NCBI GenBank assembly: GCA_964514305.1
Contig: CAZEQD010000007.1
Coordinates: 1 to 61,685, forward strand
DNA from: CAZEQD01 sp964514305
GTDB lineage: Bacteria; Acidobacteriota; Aminicenantia; Aminicenantales; Aminicenantaceae
Direction: 5' to 3'
DNA length: 61,685 nt
Shown: positions 8,681 to 17,862 of the stretch, piece after piece
How the letters are laid out: each line of letters starts with the position of its first letter
Numbering within the stretch: position 1 is the stretch's first letter
The notes under the pieces: model-generated
Seen by the model: the letters and a program-made list of their open reading frames with translations, nothing else
The model's database searches: none
Told to the model about the DNA's origin: nothing
Program-made: the position numbers and the translations under genes

Positions 8681-8850
8681 AATTTCCTCTTCTTGCTGAC
8701 CATTATAGCTTAAATTTAGCCATCATCACAATCTATTTTAATTTCACATTTCAATTCTTTCCCGCATTAAACCTTCTACTTTAAACTTTAAACCAATACC
8801 CTTTGGTGCTAAATTGTTTAAATTGTTAAATTGCTTTTGTTTTAAATTTT

Positions 8851-8924
8851 AAATTGGGGTCAGACCGAGCTATATTGTTAATTATTTGGTAAATTGGGGT
8901 CAGACCGAGCTATATTGTTAATTA
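8851..8924. repeat. tandem direct repeat with GGGGTCAGACC head
   Basis: Two near-identical 34-bp copies (8851-8884 and 8891-8924) are offset by exactly 40 bp. Each contains GGGGTCAGACCGAGCTATAT followed by TGTTAATTA. The first 11 bases match the termini of the four mosaic elements, but the tail differs and no inverted partner is present. Confidence 0.85.
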
Positions 8925-9322
8925 TAAACAAATTAAATCAAATAAAAACCTAATTTTTGGCCTTAAAAGCGATTTTTGAGGGGCAAAATTGAGCATTTAT
9001 TGATCTGGTTTTCTAACCTGTCCCCCATATGAATAATAAACGGCTCACTGGAGAATGCGGCTCCTGCAGGTCAACAGGCGCTATATAATCCTGAAGGTTA
9101 GCGGCACGCTGGGGACAGCGGGCTCTGCAGCTTGCTAAATCTTACGCTTTACCATTTACGCTTTCCGACGGCCTTCTTTTCACTTCTCCCTTTTCACCTT
9201 AACCTTAAACCTTTTACTTCAAACCATCTCCCCTTCACTTCTCACTGTTGACTCCTTACTATCTTTTCACCATTTATTCCCCTATACCGATGATTATTAG
9301 TCAGGAAATATCACCCCAATAT

Positions 9323-9344
9323 TCACCCAGAAAGGCGATTGACC
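9323..9344 (+). promoter_or_regulatory. palindromic operator-like block with -35 (signalling operon)
   Basis: TCACC-N6-GGCGA followed by TTGACC. It matches 19 of 22 positions of the blocks at 22444-22465 and 24103-24124. TTGACC (9339-9344) can serve as a -35 hexamer, with TAAAAT (9361-9366) 16 bases downstream as -10. Extra TCACC half-sites lie at 9311 and 9350. The first codon of the operon is 43 bases downstream. Confidence 0.5.
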
Positions 9345-9386
9345 TATCTCACCTCTTATATAAAATCAACACAGGATTAAATATTA

Positions 9387-10400
9387 ATGAAAAGGATAGG
9401 TGTAAAAATCTCAAAAAATTTGAATAAACCTAGCTCCGAAACATCTCCTCTAAAAGTTTTGATTGCTGAAGACGAAGCAATTTCCTGTCGAGCTTTGGAG
9501 AAAAGCATTCAAGACTGGGGTTATGAGACGGTGGTGGCTAAAGATGGGCGTCAGGCATGGCAGCTTATCAAGAATAACAATGTCCGTCTGGCCATCATTG
9601 ATTGGATGATGCCGGGAATGAATGGCCTGGAGCTCTGCCGAAAGATCCGTCAGGACTTTCAAGAGAAAAACTCTAAATACATCTATATTATTCTCCTTAC
9701 CGGCCGAGATCACCAGGGCGACGTCATCACCGGGCTCTCGGCCGGTGCGGATGATTACATGACCAAGCCTTTCAGCTTCTATGAACTTAAAGTCAGGCTC
9801 CAGAATGGGGAGCGGATCATTACTCTTGAAGACAACCGGATTAAACTGGCCAGCTATGACGATCTAACTAAACTCCTCAACCGCAGGCGTATCCTTGAAT
9901 TTTTCAAAGAAGAACTGGAAAGAGGCCGCCGCGACGATCAATCAACAGGACTGATTATGGTTGATATTGACCACTTCAAAAAAGTTAATGACAGCTATGG
10001 CCATTTCATCGGCGATGAAGTTCTGGTAGAAGTCAGCTCCCGCCTAAAAAAAACAATTCGTAAGTACGATAAAATCGGCCGCTATGGCGGTGATGAAATG
10101 GTCGTTGTTCTTCCTAACTGCTGTCTGGCTCATGTCAAAAAAATAGCCGAGCGCATCCTGGCCAGTATCGGCCAGAAAAATATAGAAACTTCAAAAGGTC
10201 CCTTAGCTATAACCTTAAGTGTAGGAGCCACATCCTCAGATATTTCTAATTATTCCTCAGCTAACGACCTGATTAAAGTTTGTGACAGAGCTCTGCTGAA
10301 AGCAAAAAGACAGGGGCGTAATCGAGTGGTAGTGGCTGAAACACTTACGGTTAACAAAAAGAATAATCAAAGAAAAATTGCAATTTCAGCCTCAAAATAG
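9387..10400 (+). CDS. response regulator with GGDEF diguanylate cyclase domain
   Basis: A 337-residue REC-GGDEF protein (WspR/PleD-like). The receiver domain starts at about residue 23 and has the phosphoacceptor D72 in IIDWMMPGMNG. The GGDEF domain spans roughly 150-320. The active-site signature is GGDEM (234-238), with Met in place of the usual Phe; catalytic Glu is retained. An RxxD inhibitory site (R225-D228) lies the canonical five residues before it, so product-inhibited c-di-GMP synthesis is expected (inference). First gene of a five-gene operon, 18 bases before cheR, and clearly paralogous to the protein at 14310. Confidence 0.93.
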   Translation: MKRIGVKISKNLNKPSSETSPLKVLIAEDEAISCRALEKSIQDWGYETVVAKDGRQAWQLIKNNNVRLAIIDWMMPGMNGLELCRKIRQDFQEKNSKYIYIILLTGRDHQGDVITGLSAGADDYMTKPFSFYELKVRLQNGERIITLEDNRIKLASYDDLTKLLNRRRILEFFKEELERGRRDDQSTGLIMVDIDHFKKVNDSYGHFIGDEVLVEVSSRLKKTIRKYDKIGRYGGDEMVVVLPNCCLAHVKKIAERILASIGQKNIETSKGPLAITLSVGATSSDISNYSSANDLIKVCDRALLKAKRQGRNRVVVAETLTVNKKNNQRKIAISASK

Positions 10401-10418
10401 AGAAAGAAGATGGCTTAA

Positions 10419-11234
10419 ATGGGTAATCAATTGATGAAGGTCTTAAGAGAAATAGAAAGTAAAACAGATTTTGATGCTCGATTCTACCGGAAATCCACTC
10501 TGGAAAGGCGGCTTAATATTAGACTCAAAGCCACTAACTCAAAAACATATAAAAATTATTTAGAATACCTGAAAAAAGATGCTTCAGAATATTTGAGATT
10601 TCTGGAAACCTTAACCATCAATATCAGCGATTTTTTTAGAGATAAGCACATCTTTCAGACATTAAAAAGAAAAATATTGCCTGAGCTCCTAGCTACCATC
10701 AAAGCTAAAAAGCAGAAAAGAATTCGCATCTGGTCAATAGGTTGTGCTAAAGGCCAGGAGCCCTATTCGCTGGCTATGATTTCTTGGGAATTATTAAACA
10801 GCCATCTTCAAGAATTTCAAATTTCAATTTTGGCTACAGACTTGAATAAAACCATTTTAACTAAAGCTAAACAAGGTATTTATAGCCAATCAGAAGTGAA
10901 AAACGTTTCTCAAGATTATCTCCATCGCTATTTTCAGCCAACTAACGGTAATTATCAGCTAAAAGATAAAGTGAAAAAATTAGTTAAATTCAGACAGCAT
11001 GATCTTATAAAAGGAAAACCACCGGGTAAATTTCATCTTATTCTATGCCGAAATCTGTTTATCTTTTTTGAGCCCCAACTCCAGGAAAAAATGCTTAAAA
11101 AGTTGCATTCTTCACTTAAAAAGGACGGACTTTTGGTCTTGGGAACAGCTGAAACGCCTAAAGACGACAGGCTTTTTCTCCATTATCTGACAAAAGATCA
11201 CATATATCGGCGCCGGGAAATTAATAATCTCTAA
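10419..11234 (+). CDS. CheR-type protein-glutamate O-methyltransferase
   Basis: A 271-residue SAM-dependent methyltransferase of the CheR family. The N-terminal helical domain includes FDARFYRKSTLERRLNIRL and the INISDFFRD motif. The SAM site IWSIGCAKGQEPYSLAMI (about 108-125) replaces the common SxGCSxGEEPYS. The C-terminal LILCRNLFIFFEPQLQEKML matches the family. CheR normally methylates chemoreceptor glutamates, but no receptor, CheA, CheW or CheB gene is in this window. It sits between a diguanylate cyclase and a hybrid kinase, suggesting a non-chemotaxis role such as kinase or PAS-linked methylation (inference). Confidence 0.9.
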   Translation: MGNQLMKVLREIESKTDFDARFYRKSTLERRLNIRLKATNSKTYKNYLEYLKKDASEYLRFLETLTINISDFFRDKHIFQTLKRKILPELLATIKAKKQKRIRIWSIGCAKGQEPYSLAMISWELLNSHLQEFQISILATDLNKTILTKAKQGIYSQSEVKNVSQDYLHRYFQPTNGNYQLKDKVKKLVKFRQHDLIKGKPPGKFHLILCRNLFIFFEPQLQEKMLKKLHSSLKKDGLLVLGTAETPKDDRLFLHYLTKDHIYRRREINNL

Positions 11235-11274
11235 ATTTGCTGCTAAAAAGATGTCGGGTTAAAGAGAATTTAAA

Positions 11275-14200
11275 ATGGCCTTTAAAAAAAGCAAAAGCTC
11301 GAAATCTTTTGAAGAACTCTTCAAAATTCTGGATGAAGACGTCCAATCTTTAAAAAAACTCTACACTGACATTGATTTAGCTCGCCAAAATCTTCTCCAG
11401 AAGCATAAAGAAATGCTGGCCATGAATGAGAAACTTCAGGCATCAGAAGCGCTAAAAACACTCAACGAAGAACTGGAAGCCACCACCGAAGAGCTAAGAG
11501 CTTCAAACGAAGAACTGGAAGCTTTAAACCAGGAACTGCAGTCAACCAACGAAAAATTACGCTTAGAAAAAGCTTATCTCGATCAACTCTTTGAAAGCGC
11601 CCAAGAAGCAATTGTTATGGCTGACAACGAGGGCCGGGTGCTGCGGGCAAACTCTGAATTCTTAAAACTGTTTGGCTATAAGGCTGAAGAAATCGTAGGT
11701 ATGCCTGTAGATAAGCTGGTAGCTCCTAAAGAAGCTCAGGATAGCGCTTTCTCCATTACTAAAAAAGTTGCCAACGGTCAAAAGCTATCTTTTGAGGCAG
11801 TTCGTCAGCGTAAAGACGGAACTCTAATCTATGTTTCTGTCCTGGCCTCACCCATTATGGTTGATGGTCAACTGGTAGCCGTCTATGGTATCTACCGTGA
11901 TATTTCCAAACAGAAAAAAACTCAAGAAACGCTAAGGGCCGAGAAGGAAAGAGCTGAAAAATACCTTGATATTGCCGGGGTTATGTTTGTGGCCCTCAAC
12001 GCCCAGGGGGAAGTGACCCTTATCAATAAAAAGGGATGTCAAATACTTGGCTATCCCCAGTCAGAAATTATTGGTAAAAACTGGTTCGACAATTTCCTGC
12101 CTGAACGTATAAAAACGGAGGTAAAAGAGGTCTTTAACAGATTAATAGCAGGTAAAGTTGAAGCGGTCGAATTCTATGAAAATCGCGTTTTAACTAAAAA
12201 TGGCCAAGAAAGAATTATTGCCTGGCACAATTCAGTTTTAAAAAACAAGGATGGAAAAATTGTCGGCACTCTTGCTTCTGGTGATGATATTACTGAACAA
12301 AAACAGGCTCAGGAAGCCCTCCAGAGAGAAACGGCCAAGCTGTCAGCCATGATTTCAGGTATGGAAGAAGGCGTCGTTTTTGCCGATAAAGAAGAGCAGA
12401 TAATTGAAGTTAATGATTATTTTTTGAAATTGGTAAATGAGCAGCGCTCAGATATAATAGGTAAAAAAATCTGGGATTTCCACTCTGGAGAAGCATCTGC
12501 AAAAATAAAAAAACATATTGCTAACTTTAAGCGCCAGCCTCATTCTAAAGCAGTTTCTATCCAAAGGCCATTGGCCAATATAGAGGCTATTTTCCGCCTT
12601 CAGCCGATTTACCACCGGGGACAATATGATGGCATTATTTTTAACTTAATCGATGTTACCGAACTGGTTAAAGCTCAGAAAAAAGCTCAGAGCGCAGATC
12701 AGGCTAAAAGCGAATTCCTGGCTAACATTAGCCATGAAATAAGAACACCGATGAATGGCATTATCGGCATGGCTGAGCTGGCTCTTGATACTGAACTTAA
12801 CTCTCAGCAGCGGGAGTATATTACAGGCATAAAATCATCGGCTGAAGGACTGATGTCTTTAATCAATGATATTCTTGACTTTTCTAAAGTTGAAGCTAGA
12901 AAACTGGAACTTGAAACCATAACTTTTAATTTACAAGATTTTCTCTATGAGACAGTCTCTACTTTTTCCGTCCAGGCTCATAAAAAAAAGCTGGAACTTC
13001 TCTGCGAGATTCCGCCTAATCTTAACTATAATGTAATTGGAGACCCGGGGCGTCTGCGGCAGATTCTTAGCAATCTTCTAAGTAATGCCATTAAGTTCAC
13101 TGAAAAAGGAGAGGTATTACTTCAAGTTAAAGAAGAAGCCAGAAGTGAGGGTGAAGTCAAATTGTGCTTTATAGTTTCAGATACAGGCATTGGTATTCCA
13201 GCTTCTAAACAAAAAATAATTTTTGACGTTTTTGCTCAAGCTGATGGCTCCATGACCAGAAAATATGGAGGCACCGGCTTAGGCTTGGCCATTGTCTCTC
13301 AACTGGCCGAAGCTATGGGCGGACGCGTGTGGGTTGAGAGTGAAGAAGGAAAGGGCAGTAAATTCTATGTAAGCCTGAGTCTTGAATTAGAGAAGGAAGG
13401 AAAGCAAAAATTAGTTCTATCTGGTCTTGAAAAATTTAAAGATTTGTCTGTCCTTGTGGTCGATGATAATTCAAGCAACAGGCATATTCTTAACAGCCTC
13501 CTTATTCGCTGGAACCTAAAACCAGTTGAAGCTGAAAATGCACAACTGGCCATTTCCTTATTAGAAAGAGCTAAGAATTCAGGCACTCCTTTCTCGATGG
13601 TTTTAGTTGATGCTTATCTACCCGACATGGAGAGCTTCATCATTCAAGATTACCTGAGAGACAATCGCGGCCTGGCTAAATCAACTGTCATAATGCTCTC
13701 TACAAATAATAATCAAGAAGACGCTAAGCCGTGGCAGAAATTGGGCATTTCTAATTTCCTGCCCAAGCCAGTAAAGCCACAAAATCTATATAAAGTTCTG
13801 GCCAAAGTACTTGGCCTAAGTTTTAGAGAAGAAAAGCCCGCTCCGTCTCCCAAGCCAAGCGTTGAATCGGTTTCCGGTAAGGGCTATCGCATCTTGGTAG
13901 CTGAGGATAATATAGTCAACCAGAAGCTGGCTTTTTATATTCTGGAAAAGCAGGGCCATCTGGTAACCGGTGTTAACAATGGTCAGGAAGCCCTGGCGGC
14001 TTTGGAAAAAGGAATCTTTGATGTTATCTTGATGGACGTTCAGATGCCAGTTATGAACGGCTTCGAAGCCACGGCCGCTATTCGCCAGAAAGAAAAAGAC
14101 AGCGGCAGCCATATCCCTATTATTGCCATGACTGCTCACGCCATGGATAGCGACCGCGAAAAGTGCCTTCAGGCTGGAATGGATGACTACATCTCTAAGC

Positions 14201-14310
14201 CCCTAAAAGCTGATCGGCTGTTAAATATGATTGAGCAAGTGGTAACCAAAGCAAAACAATCTCATTCTCAAGAACCAGCCTATAAAGAATATGAATATTC
14301 AAAGAGGTAA
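11275..14310 (+). CDS. hybrid sensor histidine kinase with PAS domains and two receiver domains
   Basis: A 1011-residue cytoplasmic kinase without evident membrane segments. Order: an N-terminal coiled coil (about 30-105) with repeated NEELEA/SNEELEALNQEL units; three PAS-like regions (about 105-225, 230-345, 355-465); HisKA with H487 in ANISHEIRTP; HATPase with DTGIGIP and GGTGLGLAIV; REC1 with D779; REC2 with D921. The Glu/Asn-rich coiled coil resembles the linker of CheB-CheR-PAS fusions, fitting the adjacent cheR. Phosphate is expected to pass to the Hpt protein at 15265 and then to the two REC-GGDEF proteins (inference). Confidence 0.94.
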   Translation: MAFKKSKSSKSFEELFKILDEDVQSLKKLYTDIDLARQNLLQKHKEMLAMNEKLQASEALKTLNEELEATTEELRASNEELEALNQELQSTNEKLRLEKAYLDQLFESAQEAIVMADNEGRVLRANSEFLKLFGYKAEEIVGMPVDKLVAPKEAQDSAFSITKKVANGQKLSFEAVRQRKDGTLIYVSVLASPIMVDGQLVAVYGIYRDISKQKKTQETLRAEKERAEKYLDIAGVMFVALNAQGEVTLINKKGCQILGYPQSEIIGKNWFDNFLPERIKTEVKEVFNRLIAGKVEAVEFYENRVLTKNGQERIIAWHNSVLKNKDGKIVGTLASGDDITEQKQAQEALQRETAKLSAMISGMEEGVVFADKEEQIIEVNDYFLKLVNEQRSDIIGKKIWDFHSGEASAKIKKHIANFKRQPHSKAVSIQRPLANIEAIFRLQPIYHRGQYDGIIFNLIDVTELVKAQKKAQSADQAKSEFLANISHEIRTPMNGIIGMAELALDTELNSQQREYITGIKSSAEGLMSLINDILDFSKVEARKLELETITFNLQDFLYETVSTFSVQAHKKKLELLCEIPPNLNYNVIGDPGRLRQILSNLLSNAIKFTEKGEVLLQVKEEARSEGEVKLCFIVSDTGIGIPASKQKIIFDVFAQADGSMTRKYGGTGLGLAIVSQLAEAMGGRVWVESEEGKGSKFYVSLSLELEKEGKQKLVLSGLEKFKDLSVLVVDDNSSNRHILNSLLIRWNLKPVEAENAQLAISLLERAKNSGTPFSMVLVDAYLPDMESFIIQDYLRDNRGLAKSTVIMLSTNNNQEDAKPWQKLGISNFLPKPVKPQNLYKVLAKVLGLSFREEKPAPSPKPSVESVSGKGYRILVAEDNIVNQKLAFYILEKQGHLVTGVNNGQEALAALEKGIFDVILMDVQMPVMNGFEATAAIRQKEKDSGSHIPIIAMTAHAMDSDREKCLQAGMDDYISKPLKADRLLNMIEQVVTKAKQSHSQEPAYKEYEYSKR

Positions 14311-15233
14311 TGATGCCTGCCCTTAAAATTTTAATCGCTGAGGATGATCCTGTAACAGCTAAAATCCTGGAAAATAATATAAAAAATTGGGGATACAAAG
14401 TTATTACCACCAGAGATGGAGCAGAGGCCTGGCGAGCTGTCAAGGATAATTCTATCAGGCTGGCAATTTTCGACTGGATGATGCCCAAAATGAATGGGTT
14501 GGAATTATGCCGGAAAATAAGAGAAGAGAAAAAAGAAAAGTATCTTTATATAATCCTCCTTACCTCAAGAGACCGCCATGAAGATACAGTCAAGGGGTTA
14601 AGCTCTGGGGCCGATGATTATATCGTTAAACCTTTTCACCATTTGGAGCTAAAAGCTCGTTTGGAAACCGGGAAAAGAATTATCGATTTAGAAAACCGGC
14701 TCATTCAATCTCAGAAGCAATTGGAAGAACTGGCCAGCAAAGACAGTTTGACTCATCTCTGGAACCGACGGACAATTATTAGTCTCCTGGCAGATGAAAT
14801 CAAGCGCAGTCAGAGAGAGCATAGACCGCTGGGCGTGCTGATGATTGATGTTGACCGCTTTAAAGAAATCAATGATACTTACGGCCATTATGTGGGAGAT
14901 GAAGTCTTAACGGCTGTTACCTCTCTCTTAAAAAGAAGAGTCCGGGGTTATGATAAAATTGGCCGTTACGGTGGTGACGAACTTTTGGTAGTCCTTCCCA
15001 ACTGCAGCTTGAAAACTGTAAAATCAATTGCTGAAAGATTAAGACAGGCAGTCAGCAGTCAAAAGGTTAAAACCGAAGCTGGCTTGATAGAAGTTTCTTT
15101 AAGTCTGGGTGGGACTTCTTCTGAAATTTTAGCCAAACCGAGTGTTGAAGCTATGATTAAAACCAGCGACAAGGCTCTTTATATGGCCAAAAATAAAGGC
15201 CGAAATAGTGTGGTTATTGGCAGAAATGAGTAA
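14310..15233 (+). CDS. response regulator with GGDEF diguanylate cyclase domain (second copy)
   Basis: A 307-residue paralog of the operon's first gene. Receiver D55 lies in AIFDWMMPKMNG, with DDYIVKPF at the end of the receiver. The GGDEF domain has GGDEL (221-225) and an RGYD inhibitory site nine residues before it. As in the first copy the fifth signature residue is not Phe. The ATG overlaps the TAA of the kinase gene by one base and is preceded by AAAGAGG (14301-14307), so translation is probably coupled. Probable output: c-di-GMP synthesis controlled by the upstream kinase (inference). Confidence 0.93.
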   Translation: MMPALKILIAEDDPVTAKILENNIKNWGYKVITTRDGAEAWRAVKDNSIRLAIFDWMMPKMNGLELCRKIREEKKEKYLYIILLTSRDRHEDTVKGLSSGADDYIVKPFHHLELKARLETGKRIIDLENRLIQSQKQLEELASKDSLTHLWNRRTIISLLADEIKRSQREHRPLGVLMIDVDRFKEINDTYGHYVGDEVLTAVTSLLKRRVRGYDKIGRYGGDELLVVLPNCSLKTVKSIAERLRQAVSSQKVKTEAGLIEVSLSLGGTSSEILAKPSVEAMIKTSDKALYMAKNKGRNSVVIGRNE

Positions 15234-15264
15234 TTTTGCTATATTTAGCATTAAAGGATATCCA

Positions 15265-15621
15265 ATGACAGCAGATAGCCAGGGTAATAAAAGTCCCATT
15301 GACCTCTCTTCTGTCTTAGAAAGAATCGGGGGTGATGAATCTTTCCTCCAGGAATTATTGAATCTTTATACTCAAGATTTCTCCGAAAAATTCGAAGAGC
15401 TAAAAGAGGCTATTAAGCAGCAAAATTTCGAGGCTATTCAAAAACTCGGCCACACCCTTAAGGGTTCTTCGGCTAATTTGAGCCTAACTTACCTTCAAGA
15501 AGCTTGTTTCCAGATGGAAAAGTCTGGCCGTGAAAAAAACATAGCCATGGCCCGCCAGACTTTATCTCTTTTAGAGGATGAATTTCAGAGATTAAAAGAG
15601 TTTCTAAAAAATAAGCCGTAA
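15265..15621 (+). CDS. Hpt domain phosphotransfer protein
   Basis: A 118-residue histidine phosphotransfer protein. The four-helix Hpt pattern is clear, with phosphoacceptor H63 in the LGHTLKGSSANLS motif. An earlier in-frame ATG at 15208 would overlap the preceding gene, but AAAGGA (15253-15258) points to the ATG at 15265. It is the last gene of the signalling operon. It probably relays phosphate from receiver domains of the hybrid kinase to the REC-GGDEF proteins (inference). It converges on the gene that ends at 15675. Confidence 0.9.
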   Translation: MTADSQGNKSPIDLSSVLERIGGDESFLQELLNLYTQDFSEKFEELKEAIKQQNFEAIQKLGHTLKGSSANLSLTYLQEACFQMEKSGREKNIAMARQTLSLLEDEFQRLKEFLKNKP

Positions 15622-15674
15622 AACGAACGTAAAGGAAGAGCGGTTAAATTATGGGGAGTATTCAAAAATTAAGT

Positions 15675-16601
15675 TTATAAATATTTTTTGTAAGATTTCA
15701 AGGCTTGAACTAAAAGGTTAAGATATTTCTTGCCTATTTCTTCGGATCCATTTTTAATCTTCGATACTCCTGCAAGATAATTGCCTTCTCTGACCAAATA
15801 TAGATGGCCATAATAGCGGTCTTGAAGATGGTAACCAGGCTGGAGAGGAGATATTTTTTCACTCTCCTTAGCCTTTAAAAAGCTGGTGAGCATTGTTTGA
15901 GCCTCATCTTCACTTTTGGCCACGGCCACAAAACATTCAAACTCGAGGCCATCCACTTTATAACTGGCTGTATAGCCATGATGAAGGAATTGGTAGCCAA
16001 AAAAATTATGAAGAATAAATTTTTCACTATTAGCTATGAGCCCTTGCCTTGGAAAAACCTTGAGAATTGGGGGCAGTTGTTGGGGCTCTTTGACTTTATG
16101 GACTATACTTTGAGCAAAAAGGGATAAGATAGATTTATCTTCCTGACCGCAATCAAAACATAGAAGTTTAATATAGTAGCGGCCGACCATAAAATTCAAG
16201 CTGCCTTCCTCCTCATAACCCTGGCTGCCAATAGCTATAAATTTAGCCTCAGGGAATCTTTCAGCACTGTAGATACCAAAAGCGTTCTCGAGGCTTCGCA
16301 TATCATAGATTTCAACCGAGACAGAGGCTGGTGAATCTTTCTTTTTATACTGACCTACAGCCAATTGCTGGAAATCATAACTAAGGTAGATTTCAGCAGC
16401 CCCATCTATGTATTGGTAAAGGTTTTCAGGGTAATACACCTTGGGAGATTCAGAAAACAGCCAGGATTCAAGTTGAGGCAGGAGAGCGCTGAGAGAGGTT
16501 TGAGGTTTTTTTTGAAAGCTGTAGCCATTTATTACCCATGGTGAACAGCAAAAAAATAATAATAAAATCAGCACCATATTTTTTGTAGCTTTATTTGGCA
16601 T
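15675..16601 (-). CDS. secreted protein of the DUF6599-like family
   Basis: A 308-residue protein with an N-terminal signal sequence or anchor (basic NKATKN, then the hydrophobic MVLILLLFFCCSPWVINGYS). A Cys pair lies within the hydrophobic stretch. The mature part contains YYPENLYQYIDGAAEIYLSY, a motif I associate with the family annotated as DUF6599 in acidobacterial-type genomes, and a VGRYYIKLLCF strand. Function is unknown. AGGAGAAGAAG precedes the ATG. It is divergent from the DUF362 gene, separated by mosaic element copy 3. Confidence 0.65.
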   Translation of the reverse strand: MPNKATKNMVLILLLFFCCSPWVINGYSFQKKPQTSLSALLPQLESWLFSESPKVYYPENLYQYIDGAAEIYLSYDFQQLAVGQYKKKDSPASVSVEIYDMRSLENAFGIYSAERFPEAKFIAIGSQGYEEEGSLNFMVGRYYIKLLCFDCGQEDKSILSLFAQSIVHKVKEPQQLPPILKVFPRQGLIANSEKFILHNFFGYQFLHHGYTASYKVDGLEFECFVAVAKSEDEAQTMLTSFLKAKESEKISPLQPGYHLQDRYYGHLYLVREGNYLAGVSKIKNGSEEIGKKYLNLLVQALKSYKKYL

Positions 16602-16682
16602 TTCTTCTTCTCCTTGTTTATTCCTATAAATAAAACGCCTTTTTCTACTATAGCCACAACCATCTGTTTTTACAACATCTTT

Positions 16683-16853
16683 GGGGTCAGACCTTCATAA
16701 GTTTCATAAATTATCATAGAGGCCAACTATCTGGTGAGATAAGATCTTAAGGAAGATGGTAAACTGCTATCTTTGGTACCCTATGTTTTCAGAGGAGCCT
16801 TAGGATTATTTAAATAAAAACTAAAGTTATGAAACTTATGAAGGTCTGACCCC
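16683..16853. repeat. inverted-repeat-bounded mosaic element, copy 3
   Basis: The left arm starts GGGGTCAGACCTTCATAAGT at 16683; the inverse arm ends at 16853. The interior is about 113 nt, the longest of the four and unrelated to the others. It lies in the divergent promoter region between the DUF6599-like gene and the DUF362 gene, so it may carry or displace regulatory sequence (inference). Confidence 0.83.
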
Positions 16854-16900
16854 GCAGGTTGACAACTCTGAACAAGCAGAGTACTCTTAAATAAAGAGTT

Positions 16901-17791
16901 ATGTCTAAAGTAGTTGTTGTCAAAGGAAAAGGTGCTGTTCAAGAGGGGGGACATTTAAACCAAAGACGAATTGCGGCTATATATGAAAAAGGAATCAAAA
17001 CTCTATTCGGAACCACCCACGCCAAAGAAGGCCTTCTCTCTCTTTTTAAAAGAAATGATAAAGTGGGCATAAAAATCAATACTATTGCCGGCCGTAAACT
17101 TTCTTCGCGGCCTGAGACTAGCTTTTCCTTGGCTAACTTCCTGGTTGACTGCGGTCTTCAGAAAAAAAACATCATCATCTGGGATAGAACCAACCGAGAG
17201 CTAAAAGAAGCTGGATACCGCCTCAATATCAACCACAATGACTTTAGAGTCTTTGGCACTGATACCAACGGTGTGGGCTATGAATCTCAACTGGTTTCTC
17301 ATCTCAACATTGGCAGCCTTTTCTCCTCTATTCAGGAGCAAATAATTACAGCTTCTATCAGCCTGGCTGTTTTAAAGGACCACGGCTTGGCTGGTTTGAC
17401 AGCCGGGATGAAAAATTATTTTGGGGCCATCCACAATCCCAATAAATACCACATTTCTAATTGTAATCCTTATGTGGCTGAATTATTTGAGACAAAGCCA
17501 ATAAAGAAAAAACATAGGTTATCTATCCTGGATGCTCTTATTGTTCAATATCATCGGGGCCCATCTTTTCACTCCCGCTGGGCCGCTAAATATGAAGCCC
17601 TCATCTTCAGTCTTGATGCTGTAGCCGCTGATTTTGTTGGCTGGCAGATAATAGAAAAGCTCAGAGCCCAAGACGGCCTTCCCTCACTCAAAGAAGAACA
17701 AAGAGAGCCTACTTATTTAAAAACCGCTGAGAAAATGGGCCTAGGCAAAGCCAATCTCAATGAAATTGACATAATAGAAGAAGAGGCATAA
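16901..17791 (+). CDS. DUF362 domain protein
   Basis: A 296-residue protein matching DUF362: an N-terminal Rossmann-like strand, VGIKINTIAGRKLSSRPETSFSLANFLVD, then the IIIWDRTNREL strand and the conserved LKDHGLAGLTAGMKNYFGAIHNP block, with a C-terminal MGLG(K)ANLNEIDI tail. Many DUF362 proteins carry a ferredoxin domain or Tat signal; this one has neither, with few Cys. Molecular function is unsettled. It is followed 116 bases later by the AmrS-like gene; a GC-rich dispersed repeat and heptamer repeat lie between. Confidence 0.88.
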   Translation: MSKVVVVKGKGAVQEGGHLNQRRIAAIYEKGIKTLFGTTHAKEGLLSLFKRNDKVGIKINTIAGRKLSSRPETSFSLANFLVDCGLQKKNIIIWDRTNRELKEAGYRLNINHNDFRVFGTDTNGVGYESQLVSHLNIGSLFSSIQEQIITASISLAVLKDHGLAGLTAGMKNYFGAIHNPNKYHISNCNPYVAELFETKPIKKKHRLSILDALIVQYHRGPSFHSRWAAKYEALIFSLDAVAADFVGWQIIEKLRAQDGLPSLKEEQREPTYLKTAEKMGLGKANLNEIDIIEEEA

Positions 17792-17862
17792 AAAGTGAAC
17801 AGTAAGAAATGAGGAGTGAAAAGTTGAAAGTTAAAGGTTTAAAGTAAAAAGCAAGAACCATA

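Larger units (their letters stand above)
8681..9386. other. 706-nt repeat-rich intergenic region
   Basis: No gene is supported here. It contains a heptamer-like stretch (8757-8810), a tandem pair of GGGGTCAGACC-headed repeats (8851-8924), a GC-rich segment at 9050-9130 related to the repeat at 17863-17893, another purine/pyrimidine-skewed repeat block (9140-9262), and the promoter region of the signalling operon with a palindromic operator-like block (9323-9344). Confidence 0.6.

Noticed and set aside
7611..8699. Plus-strand frames opposite the AI-2E permease gene
   Set aside because: They have low-complexity, basic translations and mirror the hydrophobic codons of the real minus-strand gene.
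15208..15264. N-terminal extension of the Hpt protein from an ATG at 15208
   Set aside because: It would overlap the cyclase gene by 26 bases without a ribosome site, while AAAGGA sits at the right distance before 15265.
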